64,000 nucleotides of DNA, taken from NCBI GenBank assembly GCA_037893225.1, contig JAZGUH010000260.1, forward strand, positions 453,001 through 517,000. Direction: 5' to 3'. Source of the DNA: Hippasteria phrygiana (taxonomy: Eukaryota; Echinodermata; Asteroidea; Valvatida; Goniasteridae). The translations under genes were made by a program, and so were the position numbers. The notes beneath the pieces were generated by a model, which was given only the letters and a program-made list of their open reading frames with translations, was not told the DNA's origin and made no database searches. Shown piece by piece: positions 60,061-64,000 of this stretch (within the stretch, counting starts at the first letter, position 1; the number at the start of each line of letters is the position of its first letter).

Positions 60061-60248
60061 GTAGGGAGCTAAGATCTGACATATAACTGCGTCTTAACCA
60101 TTTTGTGCTAGTTTTGTCTTTTTGTTTGTATAAAGAAGCATCACCTCTGTGTAGACTGTTGTAACGCCGTTAGCTGTATTTTTCAAGGTACGGTCCTTAT
60201 TTTTAAACGGTGAGTCTGAAGGGCGCCACCGTGCGGCGGAGACGGGTA

Positions 60249-61220
60249 ATGCTAATCTCCCGCCTCCGTCGCCGGTAAACTTTTTGACAGTTCTTCCTTT
60301 CTTGAGTATAAATATGTCATATGATTTCAAACCGGAAAGACCAAGGAATATTTGTAATATTTTAGATAAGGCAAACTGTTGGATTTTCACTATTATTTTA
60401 GTAGTTTTAATCTTACGAACTCTTGTCAAGATGGCGACCCTGTAGGTTTGTTATGGAGACCTCATGGCCTTGAAAAAAATGTAACATTTGTTCAATTATT
60501 TTGGCCAGTGATGTAAATTTTACATGACAATTCAACATTAATGATTTGGATAAACCTGTGTTATTGTGAATTGTCAGACTGGAATATTGAAGTTATGTCA
60601 AGCCAATTCCGAGTTATGATAATTCATTGCTTGGTTGTATGTAGTAAATAGCGCCCTCATTGTTCGGTAAAGTCGCCAACCATGAGTGAATGAACTTGTA
60701 TGCATGTAATTATGCATGAAGAGTTGAAGTGTACCACAATGATACCTTTATTCGTGATGAAAATAGGACTTGGGCATATATTTGTCTCCTTTATTTTGGC
60801 TTTAATGAATTATGTACCTAAATTTGCAATCTGAGACAAAAACTGCTTTATGCTAATTTAGGAGTACAATGATATATTTGGAATGTTGTCATGTTAATAA
60901 GGCAGTTTTATCTGTATTCTGGTCTGCTGAGAATATCGCACTAGTAATATCTTTCCTGCTTGATATTTGCAGAACCCACTTGGCCTAGTGGAATTATGTA
61001 CTCATGCACAAGTGCCTTGGATAAGTAATTGTTTTATTTCACTCCAACTATTATCCAATTGCATATTTACACCATAATCTGTTAATTTCTTCCTTTGGTT
61101 AATGATTTTATGCGCTAGGATTAGATCACCTTACAATGTACTTATGATCCTTCTATTTTCTATTTCTTTTCTCATGTGCTGTTTGATTATTGATGCCAAT
61201 CTCCCGCCTCCGTCGCCGGT
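60249..61220. repeat. Segment bounded by 28-bp direct repeats
   Basis: ATGC(T/C)AATCTCCCGCC followed by TCCGTCGCCGGT occurs at 60249-60276 and 61193-61220 with one difference. The 916 bases between are AT-rich and hold no recognisable gene. They lie inside the split repeat described at 59930-60060. Confidence 0.6.
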
Positions 61221-62520
61221 CGGTTCTTTTCGACCACCGCTCCACAGAATAAATCAGGCAGCTCAACCGAACCCCAAGTGCTGAGGGCTGTTTAACGACT
61301 TGTGTAAACCCCCGATCAAAAGGCTAACTCCGCCCACAACGACTTAAACCCCGGCCACATATGCACCACAATTACACAGATCAGCACACATTTAAAACAA
61401 TTTCACAGGAGACACCGAGTACACAATGCTTTCACGTCCACCCCACCCCACCCCACCCCCCCCCCCCCCCCCAACCTTGACAAGAAATCGCTCCCGCTGC
61501 ATCTTGTGTCAGTCAGACAAATACCCCCATTTAGTCCTACCTACCAATGACATGTTACTACATGGTACACCATTTAAAAAAAAAAAGATTTTAAGAAATT
61601 GACATAATTATGGTGCCCTAGCTATATTTAATGAGTCTTAACTCAAAAGTTTAAATGAAATTCTCCCCAGTATATTTTAGAGTGCTTCTTTGGTATGAAG
61701 CCGGGACCGAATTTTATCACATGGGGTGTCATATGGAAATCTTCGTCACGAGCAGTAATTAGCAGAGTTGGCCGTACAATATCGTCCACAGAATTCTTCA
61801 AAAAATTACAGTTAGCATACCTTTTCAGCAGAGCCACGAAATTGGGCCCAGTGCTCAGGAGCGTGCATCTAGAATGGCACAAATCCCCACGCCGTGGGTC
61901 CCATAAAAAAATACTGAACGCCCGTGCACTCCATTGACCATTGCACAAAAATACCTGAATGATGAGTTTCAAAAGTCAGCTTTTCCAATGTGCAACTTTT
62001 ATATAATTCTAATGACGGTGCATTCCCAACCTCAACAATATAAATGGGTGAATATTATTGAGATTTACGGGGGTGTGACTGGGGACGGCGGCGACTATTT
62101 TTTATGGGGGCACGCCCCCCCCCTTCCTGCCCCTGCCCCCACCCCCCCCCCCCCCCCCCCCCCCCGGCTACGCCGCTGCACAAAACATACTAGCATACAA
62201 CATGGACACACACATACGGCTGACGCTGCGGACCGTCTCGGAAATAGCTCTTCAGAAAAGAACCGTAGAAAGTCCGAGTGCAAAATGCAAACAAATTGTT
62301 TTCTAAATTCAATTTTCAATTCTTTATTTTGAAAGCCAGAAAGAGAAAATTTAGATTTGATAATTCAGTTTTTAATTTTTAATTTTTAATTATCAATTTA
62401 AAGATGAATAAGCGTTGATTTTCCAACTTTTGTCTCTCTTAGTATTGAAAACGAATTATAATAAATTGTTTTACTTAAATACGGATAAATTACAATACAA
62501 TTTATTTTATAAATTTGATT
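61221..62520. other. Interior of the 4.2-kb element, no recognised gene
   Basis: Poly-C tracts occur at about 61446-61472 and 62139-62165; the latter is followed by CGGCTACGCCGCTG, like an hAT-type end. A 109-codon minus-strand frame (61643-61972, containing PNFVALLKRYANCNFLKNS) reads like protein, but I do not recognise it. Confidence 0.45.
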
Positions 62521-62934
62521 TGGTCCGAATTAGCCTTTTTCAAAAATAAAGTGTGCCCACGGGTATAATCTTTCAGATTTTCAAAGAAAATTGGGAAAAA
62601 TAATCGAAAAATGTGAGGTACATTTTCTTTTTAGTGAAAGGTACTGCCTTTTCAGAAAATAGAAAATGTTCTGTAACCAATTAATAACATAATCTCTCAT
62701 TTTAAACAGTTATTTTATAAAAAGGAAAGGTAAACTTTTTTTTGGTGTGCTAAAGTGTGCTAACTGGTCTCTGTTGGAAAAACGTAAACTGAAGAAGATT
62801 TACAGAAAAGCGATTCCAGAATCTGCTGATTTTATGCAGCTCCCGTTACTGCATGCGTTCAATTTGTTTTTAATTCGCGACTGAGTTCGCGCGCACATCG
62901 ACTTGACAACCAGCACCTTGCTTGCTGAAAAAAA

Positions 62935-63150
62935 ATACGTGAATATTTGCGACCGGAGAGCGGGACGTGAATTTCTTTTCGCGAATATTGACGTTAATAT
63001 TTGCGAGCGGAGAGCGGGACGTAACATTTTTGACGCGAATATTGACGTGAATATTTGCGAGCGCAGAGCGGGACGTAACATTTTTGACGCGAATATTGAC
63101 GTAAATATTTGCAATCTGAGGCAAGTCGTGAAATTTTGTCGTGAATATTG
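62935..63150 (-). repeat. 54-bp tandem repeats, right arm
   Basis: Inverted counterpart of 59020-59255 with three to four units (GAATATTGACGTGAATATTT words). Confidence 0.85.
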
Positions 63151-63176
63151 ACGTCAATATTCACAATTTTCCGATG

Positions 63177-63776
63177 TCCCTATAGGGCACCATAATAAAC
63201 ACAAATGCATACAAACTCATACAGACTTGCCAAAAGTTCATGTTATAAGACATCATGACGGCGTCATCATGTCTAAAATAACCAAATTGAATATTTTAAA
63301 AACACCATATCTTCTCAACATGTCTGACGGATCACCTTCATAATATCGTGACCAAAGTGAAACCCTTAACCTATCAGTTTGGTCGTAGGTATGCAAATCT
63401 TGCTAGCACCCGAGTTAAAAAGAGAGTTATACTTTTACAACAATATTATTTGATGATGTGCAGAGATGCAATGATGTCACGATGACGTCATAAAAACCCT
63501 TAAAATGCAAATTTATTTTGTGAAATTTCATTTTTTTTCATTGAGACTACAGCACACAGGCTTTTCACAGTTGGTTATGACGTCTTTTTTCTTACGTAAT
63601 GAAACCAAAATAGCCCAAACACCGTGTGTTTGTAATAACAAACTCTTGTTATGATTGTTTTAGCAGGCTTCGAAAGACTTGATAACGATTTATTTCTAAC
63701 AAGAGCTATATGTCACGAGTTCAGCATTCATTGTGTTTTTGATTATTTTTCTTTCGCCAGGCAAAATGTATGCATT
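63177..63776. other. No gene (3' flank of second GH3 gene)
   Basis: Contains GATGACGTCAT at about 63481-63491 and related words like those at 57 kb. No coding signal. Confidence 0.5.
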
Positions 63777-64000
63777 TCAATTGGAGTCAACCACACTTTC
63801 CAACATAAGATCCAGGGTCGTCTTTGTACGTAGCTTGTTGGGCATCTTGAACTGGTTATAACTGGCCGTAGAGTTCGCTATTATGAACTCTTGCAATTTC
63901 TTGAAAGAACCGGGGCGAACGACGAACACACGAGCCTCGCAGATGGTGCCAACTTGACGGTAGTGGTCGTAGAACTCGTGCTGCTTCCGTATGGACTTAT
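63777..64000 (-). CDS. Second GH3-domain gene, last exon (partial)
   Basis: The minus strand reads KSIRKQHEFYDHYRQVG, then TICEARVFVVRPGSFKKLQE and KLRTKTTLDLMLESVVDSN, stopping at 63777-63779. It aligns without gaps to the last exon of the gene at 44118-44345, differing at scattered residues (for example MPNK for LPKK and FVV for LVV). The frame is intact, so the paralogue is probably functional. The rest lies beyond the right edge, in the same orientation. Confidence 0.92.
   Translation of the reverse strand, partial: KSIRKQHEFYDHYRQVGTICEARVFVVRPGSFKKLQEFIIANSTASYNQFKMPNKLRTKTTLDLMLESVVDSN

Larger units (their letters stand above)
58984..63176. mobile_element. 4.2-kb element with about 0.65-0.7-kb inverted repeats (foldback/Galileo-like)
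   Basis: 58984-59687 and 62521-63176 are inverted copies of each other. The order, outside to inside, is CGACAAAATTTCAC, a 54-bp tandem repeat block, TTTTCAGCAAGC, GGTGCTGGTTGTCA, GAACGCATGCAG, GGGAGCTGCATAAAATCAGC, CAACAGAGACCAGT, AAAATAACTGTTTAAAATGA, CTGAAAAGGCAGTACC and AAGGCTAATTCGG. Long inverted repeats carrying internal tandem repeats are known from foldback elements such as Galileo (P superfamily). The 2.8-kb interior shows no intact transposase. Weak minus-strand frames at 59675-59917 and 61643-61972 are unrecognised. Confidence 0.75.

Noticed and set aside
60094..60429. 111-codon minus-strand frame in the 4.2-kb element
   Set aside because: No recognisable domain, and part of it translates one of the 28-bp direct repeats.

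Overview
The window looks like non-bacterial, repeat-rich animal DNA. It has GT-AG spliced exons with conserved reading phases, large introns, decayed DIRS, LINE and DNA-transposon remnants, and many poly-G/poly-C tracts. A GH3-domain gene next to NOX5-like exons, together with the repeat types, suggests a marine invertebrate, perhaps a non-vertebrate deuterostome (echinoderm, hemichordate or lancelet). That placement is inference.

Layout. 1-4.6 kb: a decayed DIRS-type retrotransposon (gag, RT, RNase H and tyrosine-recombinase pieces, terminal inverted repeats) broken up by other repeats. 4.6-18.9 kb: intergenic or intronic DNA with a Jockey-like LINE remnant, several MITEs and hairpins, a GAGTC-palindrome element, and a damaged NOX5-like EF-hand exon at 12.34 kb. 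18.93-39.23 kb: a 20.3-kb tandem array of about 44 copies of a 462-bp unit. Every copy carries, on the minus strand, a tRNA-like Pol III promoter (A box and B box) followed by a T-run terminator. 39.2-44.1 kb: MITEs, an orphan exon-like segment and an intact NOX5-like NADPH-binding exon at 41.41 kb. 44.1-52.4 kb: the one complete gene I can assemble, a seven-exon GH3-domain gene on the minus strand (632 aa). Its introns hold a Crypton-like exon on the other strand and several foldback elements. 52.4-63.7 kb: intergenic DNA with a mariner-like MITE, a nested foldback element with a recognisable empty site elsewhere in the window, and a 4.2-kb element with about 0.7-kb inverted repeats built partly of 54-bp tandem repeats. 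63.78-64.0 kb: the last exon of a second GH3 gene, so GH3 is tandemly duplicated here.

Only the GH3 genes look like intact host genes. The two NOX5-like exons are on the same strand but 29 kb apart with the satellite array between them, and one is broken, so a working NOX5 gene is not supported. The strongest candidate for something undescribed is the tandem array. It is a satellite whose every repeat looks like a small Pol III transcription unit, with multi-unit duplications showing that it expands by unequal exchange.
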